Shown: positions 42,416 to 53,470, counted from the first letter of the stretch. The stretch: 64,000 nt of DNA from Incurvaria masculella (GCA_946894095.1 OX335658.1:16545001-16609000); one strand, 5' to 3'. Made by a program: numbers and translations. The notes: generated from the letters alone by a model not told the origin.

Positions 42416-42795
42416 GACAGTCATCCATGTAGACTAATATAACACAACTACCGTCATGATAAAAGCCTAATTCACTAAATTCCGGAAGGAATTAGATGCC
42501 ATGCCAGGACCTTCCTTTATACAGATGCACGGCTACACATGGATACCATGGGTGGAAAACACAGAGAATGATTTATTGCCACTTCGAGCATAGTTTTTCC
42601 CAATGCGGCGATACCAATCCAGGCGGGCTTAACGCTGCCACCTAGTAGGGTAAGGTGACCTACAGTTTTACATGGGTTTCGAACCATGAACAACTCGCAA
42701 AATAAAGTGGTGTGTAAGCGATGCGAGGATTTTAACCAATAACCCCATGCATGAAAGACATGTCCTCTAGCCCTTTCACCACGAGTTGTAACAAA
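42416..42795 (-). mobile_element. SINE with diverged tRNA-like head (reverse)
   Basis: Body landmarks in reverse: GGAAGGAATTAGATGCCATG, CCAGGACCTTCC, GATACCAATCCAGGCGGGCT, GCCACCTAGTAGGG. The head reads, reversed, GTGGTGAAAGGGCTAGAGGA, CATGTCTTTCATGCATGGGG, TTATTGGTTAAAATCCTCGC, with GGTTAAAATCC in the B-box position. Older than the copy at 36.9 kb. Confidence 0.65.
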
Positions 42796-42865
42796 TAACG
42801 AATTTTGATCGATACAAAAACAAAACTACATCTTCTAAAAGTTTCTTCGTGTTATCTGTAAGGCT

Positions 42866-43415
42866 TTAAGGTGGCCCAACCCGCTCATCTCCCCATTCAA
42901 AAAGGGAAAGAAGATCACGCCCATATTTCTTGTCAGAGATCCAAAATTTTGCTCAAAATAGCTTTATTTGATCGAACTAGATGTCTGATGACCATTGGCA
43001 TTGTAAAATTGTGTTTGGTTTCTAAGTTATAAGGTCCGAAAGTTCGAATTTTTCGCGCGTTTTATACAATAACTTTGGAGGTGGATTACGCAAGGGTAAA
43101 GTAAGAACATCGTAAAAAGATTAGTCATCAGACATAGCTTATTTAATCAAGATTTATGATCTATTTGGTTTTTGTTAGATTTTTTACTACAGCGGTCGTG
43201 GTTTACTTTTAGCTATAAGTAGTTTTGAAATTAAAATTTTCGTTTATCTTATCAAATCATACACTATGCACATTGTCTTTTTTGTGGACATGTTGCATCT
43301 TCCTCATCACGGAGCCTGTCTTGTTCTTTGAAACAGAGAGGGTCCCAGAGCGAAACAGCACGGTTTTGTACCGTGCCCGCGAATGAGTTGGGCCAGCCGG
43401 GTTGGGCCACCTTAA
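42866..43415 (+). mobile_element. TTAA MITE (piggyBac-like), copy 2
   Basis: TTAAGGTGGCCCAACCCGCT at the left and GCCGGGTTGGGCCACCTTAA at the right give a terminal inverted repeat of about 16 bases, with TTAA on both sides. Interior: GAAAGAAGATCACGCCCATA, TTCGCGCGTTTTATACAATA, TCATCAGACATAGCTTATTT, ACAGCGGTCGTGGTTTAC, CACGGTTTTGTACCGTGCCC. 550 bases, no transposase, same family as 12.35 and 62.5 kb. The best reference copy for the family. Confidence 0.85.
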
Positions 43416-43547
43416 GTCATCAGCTCATGGAATTAAATTCCTTCATTCAACATATTTTGATCATATGGCCGATATATACAGGTTGTTAGAGGAGGTGTGG
43501 TTCAAAAGTTTACCACGAATATCTTGGCATATTTGAAACAAAAAAGG

Positions 43548-43625
43548 CCATACATTTTGTGTGTAGGTATTTAAAATGTATGGGGAGGATTTTTTTTATG
43601 TCGTACAACAAAATGTTCTACCTTT
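43548..43625. repeat. Short inverted repeat CCATACATTTTGTG, copy 2
   Basis: CCATACATTTTGTGTGTAGG, TATTTAAAATGTATGGGGAG, GATTTTTTTTATGTCGTACA, ACAAAATGTTCTACC: same hairpin and trailer as at 40.73 kb. Confidence 0.55.
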
Positions 43626-43629
43626 GAAA

Positions 43630-43997
43630 GTTTCCCAGCGAGCAATGGAGGGATCCATGCCGGGAATATCACTACGGGATATGGTGCGTATTAGTGCGTA
43701 ACGAGGCAATCCGCCGACGTACCAAAGTAGTCGATATTATCAGCTTTTTTTATTAGCAGTGGGCTGGTCACGTCAGCCGAAGAGATGATGACCGTTGGAG
43801 TAACCGTGTCCTGCACTGGCGGCCGTGGACAGAAAACGGAGTGTGTGTAGACCACCCGCTAGGTGAGACCACGACATCAATTCCGTCGGCGGAAAGTAGT
43901 GGGTCCGTACATCTGATGGCCGGTAGGACTGTAGAAAAATTGGAAAGGCCAGCAGTGGAAGCAAGCACGCTGACTGACTGACTGACTGACTGTCCAT
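43630..43997 (+). pseudogene. RTE-like LINE C-terminus with (CTGA)n tail
   Basis: The frames give QRAMEGSMPGISLRD, then after a frameshift near 43700 WAGHVSRRDDDRWSNRVLHW and RPWTENG. The order QRAMER.MLG.SLRDR...IRRRT then WAGH.AR..D.RW...VL.WRP is the C-terminal region of RTE-clade endonuclease/reverse transcriptase proteins. The tail (CTGA)n at 43973-43994 is the short tandem repeat expected at an RTE 3' end. The polymerase and nuclease portions are missing. It is broken by at least one frameshift. Confidence 0.7.
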
Positions 43998-44219
43998 CGT
44001 TGATTATAGTTACAGTCAATTGATAAGCGAACAAATTTGTTCCACACTCAAATCCTGTGGTTATCTACAGGTCCGTCACTCGAAGTGTTACCATTTGAAA
44101 ATGATGTTATTTGGTTAATTGAAGTACGGTTTATTAAAAATTGTGTATAAATGAAAAAAAAAAACATTGAATTTTAAGACAATCATTGTTATTGTTCTAT
44201 ATAGCCTACTTTGATCCAT

Positions 44220-44760
44220 AAATAAGAGATTTGTGGGACGGTGCTGAATCTTGTTGGAACGTCCAGCAGTTCGTACTACATTGCTTACGTAGAGCGACCA
44301 TTTGCGGTCACTGCAGCCCAGCCCATAACAGAAACAGGCGCTTGCTTACGAAATGCAACTGTATCGTCTAAATTCTCGTTGGGCTTTTTTTTGTTTACAT
44401 ACTGTTGGACAGTAAAAATTTTTTCATCAGAAAAAACAATGTTTTCCAAATCGCCACGTTCATGTAAGGCTTTCAGTGCTCGAGCTCTTTGTAGTCGGAC
44501 TTCCTTCTGCGCTGAAGTAAGATGCTGTATTTTTTGTATCTGCTAGGGCTTCAGTTTCAAATCTTTCTGTTTCAGTACGCGCTGAATACTTGAGTAAGAT
44601 ATTTTCTGACTTTTCGCCAATTTTGCAACACACTGGCTAGGATTTCTTTGAATTCGAGCCTTCACCTTTCGAACCATATCCCGTGATGTTGCTGTTTTTG
44701 GATGACCCCCTCCATGCCGTTTAGCATGCACTAACATTTTACAATAACAAATGCAAAACG
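44220..44760 (-). pseudogene. Mariner-family transposase pseudogene
   Basis: On the reverse strand, 44737-44546 encodes KRHGGGHPKTATSRDMVRKV followed by KARIQRNPSQ and SQKISYSSIQRVLKQ. This is the N-terminal helix-turn-helix region of Tc1/mariner transposases that binds the terminal repeats. A TAG at 44545-44543 interrupts it. The same frame goes on with TSAQKEVRLQRARALKALHE and IVFSDEKIFTVQQYVN, containing the first catalytic aspartate (SDEK), to a stop at 44287-44285. Then WTFQQDSAPSHK supplies the second aspartate after a deletion. The third acidic residue is absent. Inactive. Terminal repeats were not identified. Confidence 0.8.
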
Positions 44761-44764
44761 ATTA

Positions 44765-45980
44765 CATTGCTACATTTAATTTCCATTGCAAAAATGTATT
44801 ATAAAATTCAAATTTGTTTACGCTCTGTTCGCCCACATAAAAACAAAACAAACTGACGATTCACCAAAATTTGGCGCAGTGTCATTATTATTTTGAAAAT
44901 AGAGGTAGTGAGAAGTTATTAATAGTACTACTACGTCACTCGGACGGACCCCGTAGTAATCGCTCTATTCACAGTATTTCATCCATGTATTAACTAACTG
45001 TTAGTTAAAATTCAATTAACTCCATTATAACCATTATTATAATATTTTTATCCACTACTTCATAAGACTGAGCGTTAGCTCTTGACTGCCAGATAACTTT
45101 GAATGTCAGTCAAAATCATTGGTGAAACCATTTTTATTTAATTATTGTGCTAAGTTCCAGTTGCACATATTAGAATTTTGACTGGATGCGGCGAAAGAGA
45201 CCCGACCCGATCGTTTGCAAATATATGTGGGCCTGAGGTCCAAAACCGTCCGATCGAATGTGGGACCTTGGAGCTTATGAACCGTTACATTCCACCTAAG
45301 GATTATAGGCGAAATCCTGCGTCAAATTTTTTTCTTGCCCAAAAAATATACCGTTCAGGGTTAAATCCGTGCATCAACTCCTGGTTTATTATTTTAAATA
45401 ATATAACGTGTTAATAATATTTGATAGGTTCCGGGCTTGTTTCCAAAATGAACCCAACTTTGGCAAAGCCGTGCTTTTTCCTCCAACTACTCCCAACGAC
45501 GCACCGTTAAAGATCAGTGATATTATGTTGAAGATCATATCTTATGTATCCTATGTAGTAGTGGGGTGTTTTGCATCTCAGGAGTTGGTGCAGGTGCGGG
45601 CTTATAGGGTTGCCCCTTTCGTGGATGATATACTTTGGTAAAGCTATTAGATATTATCAGATTGATACTTCTTTTGCGTACCACATTATCTCGGCACGGT
45701 AGGGTCGCCCTTTTGTGGAACAAGCGGACCTTCCCCAGCGTGACACCTATTGATTACGGAAGTATGCATATATGAGCTGCTTAACTGCAGTGTGCTAATA
45801 ATAAAGCGATGATGGTGAAGTCGATCTATGCGGCAACCGAGCATGTAGAAAATCTATCTGATTATCGCCCGGTTCCACCACTTTCAGTTACAAACATCCC
45901 AAAGTTATCTTTCGTATACCGAAACTAAGCTATCGGATTACAGGTAGATGTAGGTAGTGAAAAGAGGGGTATATGACTTG
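44765..45980. other. Interval without recognised features
   Basis: Frames at 45178-45723 on both strands have no recognisable similarity. The text GGGTTGCCCCTTTCGTGG and GGGTCGCCCTTTTGTGG is an imperfect direct repeat about 95 bases apart. Confidence 0.3.
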
Positions 45981-45984
45981 GGTT

Positions 45985-46376
45985 GGTGTGAAGAACGCGC
46001 TTGCGTAAACAAAAATAATTTGAATTAATTTTCAATGTTGAATATTTTGATGTTTTTTGGAATTTCTTATTTCAAATTACATTTAAACATATAAGTTGCA
46101 TACCTTTTTGTGAAAGCTTTATTTTGATACCCCACACGATAGGGTTCTAAGATTTTTTTTTTAAAACACTTTATTTGGCGCCAAAAATCGGCCATGATTT
46201 TTTTTCATAATTTTGATATACCCAGCGTCACTCTCACTATTAAGACGAATCTAACGACACCTCTCAAGCTAAAATCCATCAAGCCGTTTAGGCTGCAGGG
46301 CGTGCCAAAGAAATATACATACATACATACATACACTCGAAAAACATAACCCTCCTTCTTGCGCAGTCGGGTAAAA
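45985..46376. repeat. Probable dispersed repeat with (ATAC)n and CAGTCGGGTAAAA end
   Basis: TTTAGGCTGCAGGGCGTGCC, AAAGAAATATACATACATAC, ACTCGAAAAACATAACCCTC, CTTCTTGCGCAGTCGGGTAA. I recognise this style as a common insect repeat end, but there is only one full copy here (a fragment-like AAAACCCGAC is at 42.3 kb), so the call rests on recollection. Confidence 0.35.
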
Positions 46377-46454
46377 ACTATTTTAACTTACATCATAAAC
46401 GTGGCTTTAAACTTTATTTTACGTTTTTATATAATTGTTCAACTTAAATTTTTT

Positions 46455-46775
46455 TCTCTTTCCGAGTTCGATAAGTGCATTTTCGTCACGAATGCGAGCT
46501 GCTCCATGGTTCAGAATTCATGTAAAACTGTAGGTCCCCTTCCCCTAGGTGGTAGGGTTTAAGCCCGCCCGCGTTGGTACCATCGCATTGGATGAAAAGA
46601 TGGTCGAAGCGGCAATGAAAAATTGTCCGTGTTTTCCATCCAGTTCAATGTCATCTCATAAAGGGAAGGTCCTGGCATGGCACCTAATTCCTTCGGGAAT
46701 GTGGTGTATTGGGCTAATATCATAACGGTCATTGTGTGGTATTAGCCATCTATGTCAGATCGCATAAAATAAATT
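46455..46775 (+). mobile_element. SINE, tRNA-headed subfamily, head mostly lost
   Basis: TTTTCGTCACGAATGCGAGC, TGCTCCATGGTTCAG, then the complete body (CCTAGGTGGTAGGGTTTAAG, GCGTTGGTACCATCGCATTG, AAGCGGCAATGAAAAATTGT, CTCATAAAGGGAAGGTCCTG, TAATTCCTTCGGGAATGTGG, TGGTATTAGCCATC). Well preserved except for the absent tRNA-like head. Confidence 0.75.
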
Positions 46776-46923
46776 AATACATACCGAGCTCGAGTCAATT
46801 AAACTAATGATATGTAGTTTCAATAATATACACTTCGGGTTTGGATGAACAGGCGTTATAAGAGCCGATTCCATTCCATGTGAAACAATTACCCATTTAA
46901 CTTAAAAAGTTATTATGTAATTT

Positions 46924-47013
46924 CAGATTACCGTGGTTAACACTCATTTTAGTGTTTGTGGAAAACGGCTTACTCGCGGTGTGTCCATGATGTTGCACGA
47001 CGTTTCGCCCGTT
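46924..47013 (-). repeat. Fragment of the hammerhead-like fold-back family of 60.4 kb
   Basis: AGATTACCGTGGTTAACACT, CATTTTAGTGTTTGTGGAAA, ACGGCTTACTCGCGGTGTGT, CCATGATGTTGCACGACGTT, TCGCC. The reverse complement gives GGCGAAACGTCGTGCAACAT, the GAAAC side of the motif. The CTGATGA side is missing here. Confidence 0.5.
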
Positions 47014-47037
47014 TCCAAAAAAAAAGCTATGATTTTA

Positions 47038-47198
47038 AGCCTGGTTTTCACCAAGTGCTGATTTATTTTAATCGACATTTAAAGGGTCTTCGTTACTAAA
47101 GTGCTGATTATATTGTACCGGGATCCATTGCAAGCTGCTAAGAAAGGCCCTTAATATGTGGCTATTAACCTAATCAGCAGTAGGTGAAAAAGGCCCTA
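47038..47198. mobile_element. MITE with TIR GCCTGGTTTTCACC-type
   Basis: AAGCCTGGTTTTCACCAAGT, GCTGATTTATT on the left pairs with TAATCAGCAGTAGGTGAAAA, AGGCCCTA on the right with mismatches. About 160 bases, non-coding. Confidence 0.45.
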
Positions 47199-47345
47199 AG
47201 TATCTGGCAGCTATTTATCAAATTAGGTAAATATTCATAAAAATCTTAAAACAGTTGGAACGAAAATTGAGAACGTCAAATTTTCATTGATCAAGGATGT
47301 AATATTTTAAGAATGAATATATGTATTTATATTTCTATTAATATA

Positions 47346-47615
47346 GTCAGTCAGTCAGTCAGTTGGTCAGCGTGTTTGCGTCCACTGCTGGACATACGCC
47401 TCTCCAATCCTTCTCCAGTCCTCCCGGCCCTCAGCGGTACGGAACCGCTGCTTTCCGCCGACGCACTTGATGTCGTCGTCCCACCTGGCGGGTGGTCTTC
47501 CCACACTCCGTTTTCCTGTCCACGGCCGCCAGTGCAGGACACGGTTACTCCAACGGTCGTCGTCTCTTCGGCTGACGTGACCAGCCCACTTAATATAGCT
47601 AGAACACAAATATAT
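47346..47615 (-). pseudogene. RTE-like LINE C-terminus with (CTGA)n tail, copy 2
   Basis: The reverse frame reads IKWAGHVSRRDDDRWSNRVL, HWRPWTGKRSVGRPPARW and DDIKCVGG, then EDWRRIGEAYVQQW near the end: the RTE C-terminal pattern (WAGH.AR.DD.RW, GRP..RW.DDI, A.DR..WR..GEAYVQQW). The tail is (CTGA)n, seen as TCAGTCAGTCAGTCAG at 47347-47362. It is the same family as 43.63-44.0 kb but the frame is unbroken. The upstream catalytic domains are missing. Confidence 0.75.
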
Positions 47616-47659
47616 TTTTCACATCTGTGTTTGAAAATTAATTCTAGTATCTTTTAAAT

Positions 47660-48880
47660 CAATAAAATATACATACATACCTTCACGCCGCTTTCCCGCA
47701 GGGGTGGGCAGAGATGATAAGCATCATATGGTACGATCACAGCACACCTCTTTCGCTTCATCAACAGACATACATATTTTCATATATCCTCTACCATTAC
47801 GGGTGCTACGTACCAGACCTTTGAAGAATTACATCGATTTGGTCGTGGTACGTTTTTCTAGGCCGTCCAGGTACGACACTTCCGCTCACTTCTGCTCTGT
47901 AAATTTCTTCAGTCATTTTTTTCATTATCCAATGATTCCATGTGTCCAAAACATCTAAGCGTTTAGGTTTTATATTATATTTATTGTTATATCTCAGTGA
48001 TACCATATTTATTATTGCATTAAGTTCATTAGAACCAGCTGTAGGTACGCTCTTAAATGGCGAAGTGTTGATGACAAAAGAGAATGGTAAGAAATGAAAT
48101 TAATTAGTTTGTACGATAAAGGTCCCTTTAAACTCGGCACGTCTTCCACTGTGTTGATCAACTAGTCAGCAATTCTATGAGTATCCAATACGAAAAATCT
48201 GTCAATTTCTCTATTCGTTGAGAGGCTAATTTGGGAGGCTTTTCACGTACAATCGCTGCACCAACCACACTGGCCGCACCGCGCGAGATCGCTTGATTAT
48301 GCGCCGTCGCTGCCAAGTTCGGCCACACTCCGGCCGCAATGGCAGTGCCGCTTTGGCAAAAAAACTCAATTCGGCAAAGATCTTGATTTCGTCCGAGCGC
48401 AAAATAAAAATAGACGATGCAATTTGAATTAGCCGCAGAATTAAGGAGCCGGCCGACTGCAGAGCATTGTATGATTGTTTACGTGAGCGGTGGAGCGTTT
48501 TCATTGCAACGAATGTTTTCAAGATCCTCTGGGAGATTTTTTCCAATGTTGACTGACTAAGCATGTTGTGTTCCTGCCAAGGTGTTTACGCAAAGTAACA
48601 ACCTGGAAAACGCAATGTTTTGCAGGTTGTATTTGTATTTATACATAATTCAGCCTTTGGAACACATAAGGAACAGTTGGAGTCGTAAAAATCTATTCCA
48701 TGGAAAAAATCTAAGTTTCAAGTTAAAAGTTAATAATTCACTATTACTAGGTAAATACAGTAATAACCTAACACTTAATATTAATATATGCAGCATTGAA
48801 ATATTGCTTAAATTAATGTTTATAAATTAGTAACTAAATAAGTTCTTCAAATAATTAATAATTGTCCGAATACAGATTAA
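47660..48880. other. Interval without recognised repeats
   Basis: The reverse frame 48226-48564 (112 codons) lies in a CG-richer patch 48230-48480 and has no similarity I recognise. No splice context was identified. Confidence 0.3.
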
Positions 48881-48889
48881 GGCAAGCAA

Positions 48890-48945
48890 ATGACCGGCCG
48901 GCGTGGTTTTCACAGCTCCCGTAAAAGTTTGAAATGCTTGGGCAC
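48890..48945 (+). repeat. Short CCGGCCGGCGTGG repeat
   Basis: ATGACCGGCCGGCGTGGTTT, TCACAGCTCCCGTAAAAGTT, TGAAATGC resembles the LINE-derived piece at 21.04 kb. Confidence 0.45.
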
Positions 48946-48966
48946 CGCTAAACCGGCATAAAAAAA

Positions 48967-49285
48967 ACCGGCCAAGTGCGAGTCGGACTCGCACACGAAG
49001 GGTTCCGTACCACCGTAAAAAAATGTATACAAAAAAATGACGTTTTTTGTATGGGGACCCCCTTTAATTTTAATTATTTCTTAATCTTACCTATTTGTTG
49101 TTATAGCGGCAAAATAAATACACACTCTGTGAAAATTTCAGCTGTCTATCTGTTACGGTTACTGAGATACAGCCCTGTGATAGACGGACAGACGGACGGA
49201 CGGACGGACGGACGGACGGACGGACGGACAGCAGAGGCTTAGTAATAGGGTTCCGTTTTCACCCTTTGGGTACGGAACCCTAAAA
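48967..49285 (+). repeat. ACGG element, copy H (intact)
   Basis: CCGGCCAAGTGCGAGTCGGA through TTATAGCGGCAAAATAAATA, GAAAATTTCAGCTGTCTATC, ACGGTTACTGAGATACAGCC, an array of about ten ACGG units (49186-49230), to AATAGGGTTCCGTTTTCACC, CTTTGGGTACGGAACCCTAA. It follows an A-run like copy F. Very similar to F and E, so recent. Confidence 0.85.
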
Positions 49286-49461
49286 ACTGTCTGTCTTACC
49301 CAGATTTTTATATTTAATTCTTCATAAATGTTTACTGCACTCAAAATAAGTGGGCAAAATGTACAACTTAATGCTGGAGGCATTCCTTACCAGTTTACCT
49401 TTGGGTATCGTGAGTAGTAGTGCAAATAGCGGTTAAGGAGAAAATTATGTAGCTATTTAAC

Positions 49462-49570
49462 TAAGGGCCGATTTTTCAATTCTCAGATAGTACTTATCGG
49501 ACTGAAATTCACGTTTGTCAAAAGACAGATAATCATTGCCGGAGAATTATACCTTCTATCACAATTATCT
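49462..49570. repeat. Partial MITE beginning AGGGCCGATTTTTCAATTCTC
   Basis: AGGGCCGATTTTTCAATTCT, CAGATAGTACTTATC, GTTTGTCAAAAGACAGATAA. I recognise the end as typical of lepidopteran MITEs, but the matching right end was not found, so the call is tentative. Confidence 0.3.
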
Positions 49571-49885
49571 GATTATAATTTTACTAATAAACATATAGAC
49601 TTACTATATCGGATGGTTAACCAGAAGCTTAAATAAATCCGTAGAATAGTTATATAATGTAATTAATTTCATCCAAACACTAAAATACGTAATAAATAAA
49701 TACACATTAAACTTATACATATATACATACATACATGCAGATAAATAAATAAATACTATATAGTAAATAGATTACTTAAAAAAATCATACTCGTAAAAAG
49801 TTGTACCTTTTGCCCAAATTTTTTTTAGTGCAATAAAATTATATAAATAAATAAATAAAAATAATAATTATTAGAAAAAATGAAT

Positions 49886-50115
49886 AAAGGGCACGGATGG
49901 CTAATAACCACACCTACTCTCATGATATGAGCCAACATATCTCATAGGAAATGAGTGTCATGCCAGGGCCTTCATTCAATTGCATAGTCCATTGAACTAT
50001 GTTAAACTGGATGGAAACACGGACAATTTCCATTGGCGTTTTGAACATCATCCATCAATGCGATGGTACTAACCTTGGCGGAATTAAACCTACCACTTAG
50101 TAAGTAAGGGAGGAA
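49886..50115 (-). mobile_element. SINE body, degraded (reverse)
   Basis: CACGGATGGCTAATAACCAC, GTGTCATGCCAGGGCCTTCA, AACTGGATGGAAACACGGAC, TGCGATGGTACTAACC, CCTACCACTTAGTAAGTAAG. The head is missing. A short target is not evident. Confidence 0.65.
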
Positions 50116-50119
50116 ATTC

Positions 50120-51265
50120 AAAGCACGCACGAGGAGAAACGGAAAGAAATGCAGTGCGCCAAATTGTAATATTTTTACGTGGTGGAACCAACACGAAACA
50201 AAAATATAAGTCATGCTTTACATAGGGAAACCATGTTACTGAATTATTATCTAGTTTCACTTGTCTGAATTTGACCCCGCTATTTAGTTCAGCCTTAATT
50301 GGTTATAAAATTTATCCTTGGGAACGGACCATTCTACCATGAATGATGTTAGTCAAATATGACACTTTTTTCTTCATTAAATTCATAATTAATGAATAAA
50401 CTCTAAATTGCGCTAAGCAAAAAAATCAGTTAGAGAGAAATTAAACAATATTGCGCAAAGCCGGACTTATCACTAAGAGTGATTTGTTCCTGTAGGGTTG
50501 ATTTGGATGATGAGCTGAGGCAGTATACATATTTAGGGTGGTACACCAGAATACAAATAAACGTACACAAACAGTTCACAATACGAGTATGCATTCCAAT
50601 AAAAGTATGCATTAAAAATACAACACATTGACACATTTAAAAAAATTAAAATAAGGATTAAAATAAAAAAGTTACCATTGAATTGTAAAATAAATAAATA
50701 CCATTACTTAGTGAGAAGAAATTAAAACACTTGTAGGTACGCAAATGATTAAATTTTAATATACGTACTTTATATTAAATTTAATTGAAATAAATTAATT
50801 TCTAAACTTGAATTATTCTGTGCAATAAAGAAATAACAAAATAAACACCAAACATTTTCCTTATATAAACCAAAAATGCTTAAATCAATGCTTCAGTGTC
50901 AATAGAAGAAAATTGGATTTAATTTTTAATCTCTTAAATTTGTATTATTTTTACGGCATGGTCACAATCAAACGTATTAGTGCGTGAATTATTAATATCT
51001 TACATTTAATCATGTATAGAATTTAGAGTTTAAACTGACTTCTTAGTTTAGATCTTATTGCATTTGGAGTGGGTAGTTAGATAGCGGGACCGACGCTTAA
51101 GCAAGAGGAAACACATGTCCTCCGAAGCCTCCACTGACAAATTTTCACGTTCCAAGTCTCCACCAGACTCAAAATCAGCCTTCAAGCGAATTTGCGATCA
51201 TGAACCATACTCAACCTCGTTCCCTTTTAATTAAATGTAATTATTAAATGTAATTTTCTTTGTTT
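50120..51265. other. AT-rich interval upstream of the CpG block
   Basis: No repeat shared within the window and no credible exon. It would be the upstream flank if the CpG block is a forward-strand promoter. Confidence 0.35.
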
Positions 51266-51269
51266 GAAC

Positions 51270-52080
51270 AGCACCGTAGACGGCCGTATCGACTGGGCGG
51301 GAAGCCTCGTGCGCGCTCGGCCCCGCTCGGCCGCCTCCGCCGCCCCACGAGCCGGCGGCGCTCGGCTGTTTCCGCTCACTTTCGTTAGCATTCGGCGGCG
51401 CGAGTGGAAATGTTAAGGGCTGCGTAGCGAACGGACGTGCGTGCGTGCGGCGCTGCCGCCCGGCGGTGATCGACGAGCCATTTCAATTTCACGGCCCGCT
51501 CCTGGGGACTTATGATGGATAGAAGCGGACCGATTGATATGCGAGAGCCCTGCGAAGCTCACAAAGGGGGATAATAGAGCGATTTCACGATAAATAATCC
51601 GAAGCGTACAAAAATAAATAAAGAGTCGGCATAAAAGGGAAATCTTGCACTTTGAACGCGGAGAGCGGCGCCCGTTTGAGCGCGGCAAAAAGGCAATAGT
51701 AGCAATTTCTCGCGGGCAACCCTTTGCGGCTGGAGGTTGCGCGGCGCTCGGGGCGGGGCGGGGCGGCGCGGGGCGCGGCGGGGCGCGGGGGAGGCGGCGA
51801 GGCCCGGGCGGCGCCCGACAGTGGTGGCGGCGGGCGGCAGAGGCGCGCGTCGTTTGCGCTACACCGCGCCGCGACTAGGTGTCCCGGACTGTGCGAGGGT
51901 GCGGACCTGAATAGCGCCATGGTTCGATACTCGCGACGCCCGCGCTAGGTGCTCGCCGTGCGACTCGAGCTGGGCTGGCGGCGCGTTCGGTTCGAGAATG
52001 GTGATTGTTACGGTGCAGTGTGGAAGGAAGGACGGACTGTGAAACGCCGGCGCGGCCTTGGATAGCGTTGGCATGCTCAT
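51270..52080 (+). promoter_or_regulatory. CpG-rich block ending at a splice donor: candidate promoter and 5' exon
   Basis: The densest CG region in the window, with peaks at 51290-51400 and 51730-51850 (GGCGGGGCGGGGCGGCGCGG style). CpG is not depleted, unlike the surrounding AT-rich sequence. The block ends at GCATGCTCAT followed by GTGAGTACC at 52081, a strong splice donor, after which base composition drops at once, as at an exon-intron boundary. Frames of 70-110 codons on both strands are alanine/arginine/proline-rich by-products. The short ATG frame at 51919 ends after ten codons, consistent with a 5' untranslated exon. The downstream gene is not visible in the window. Confidence 0.4.
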
Positions 52081-52089
52081 GTGAGTACC

Positions 52090-53470
52090 TGTTTACTGTT
52101 TACGGGGAGCGGTCATTACCTGCCTAACCTCTACATGCCTCCGTGATGTGTTGCATCCTATACAGTCATTCAAAGACAATTTCTATAATTAGGTTTCTCA
52201 AAATATGAACGAGTCACGAGTAAACTAGGCTAGGAATTGCCTGCAACTGCTTCTTCTGGCGATGTTCTTTTTTAGTTACATCGGCTATCTTCAATCGAGC
52301 CCATTTGAAAACAATTGAATTAACGTCAGATTTTTGAGAAAATAATTTAGTTTTATTTGCAATGGTAGACAGTATTGTCAAGTAAATGAAGATAAAACGA
52401 TGAGAATCCAGAAGGTTACGTCGAGGCCGTTTGAACATTAGCGATAAGCGACGAAATAATGAAGAAACAGTTTTACAGAGTGAATTTGAGGGCAATTGAT
52501 GTGCCTATACGACCTAGAAGAGCGTACAATGAAAGTACTGATGAAGTACTTCGTTGAATTAAGGTACGTAGTAGAGCCCGTATTTGTAGAGCATGAATTA
52601 AAATATGTATATCTGAAGGAGCGAAATAAGTACGCTCTGTACCGTATGGCATTATATCATCCTTGCCTAGCCCTCCAGGGGAACGACGTGATATTATATA
52701 TGGATGCACCAAAAAAAAATTTTTATGGAAATATGAAATGAACATAATTTTGATTGGTCCATGCCATAACCTCCGAAAGTATCGCCTGGTAATCTACATA
52801 TTTTTCGGCACTTTATTTCGCCAATACATGTTTGTTTTGTTTTCTACTGTAACTGTCATAATGATAAAGAGGAAAGAAATGTCAAATTGTATATCAGATT
52901 GTCCAAGCATTTTTAATGGAGCATAGATACACCCTCAACCATCCCTACACAAATCAACAAACTAGCTATTTTGTAATGTTTGTATGAATCCAAACATTTC
53001 TATTAGTCGGTAGACTGACGGGTTTTAAAGTCCTTACTATAGCGATGTGAACCGCTTCGAATATGATCTAAAGACGGTGACTATTATCACAGATGCAAAT
53101 AAAACCATAACTTATCTTAGTTGGTTTTTCTTTTTTACCCTCAAGGCAGACATCATTCACTTACTTTTCGATTCCCACACCACGCTTCATTTATTCTCAA
53201 GTTAAAAACAAAGTGAAGACTTGATTAGTTAATACTGAGTTTCACACAAATACAAAAATATGTACTTTAATTGTTATACAGGCAAAACTTGTTAATAATA
53301 ACGATACTGACGACTCTGTATCATGGAAGAAGAAATTCGACAGTACTATTGTCAATGGTATCAGCTTTTAATTATTGACTTAATAAAAAAAATATTACTT
53401 ACAATACTACAACAATAATAAATATTACTTACCTACACATTCGGCGAAATGTGGAGATTTATTGGCAGTA
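52090..53470. other. Interval downstream of the candidate first exon
   Basis: Frames at 52214-52926 on both strands have no similarity. If the donor at 52081 is used, this is intron. No acceptor-exon pair was identified. Confidence 0.3.

Noticed and set aside
46316..46335. (ATAC)n as a CRISPR-like or regulatory array
   Set aside because: A simple microsatellite inside a probable dispersed repeat. No spacers.
51585..51948. Alanine/arginine/proline-rich frames of 74-111 codons on both strands
   Set aside because: The extreme CG content suppresses stops in all frames. There is no domain, and opposite-strand frames overlap fully.
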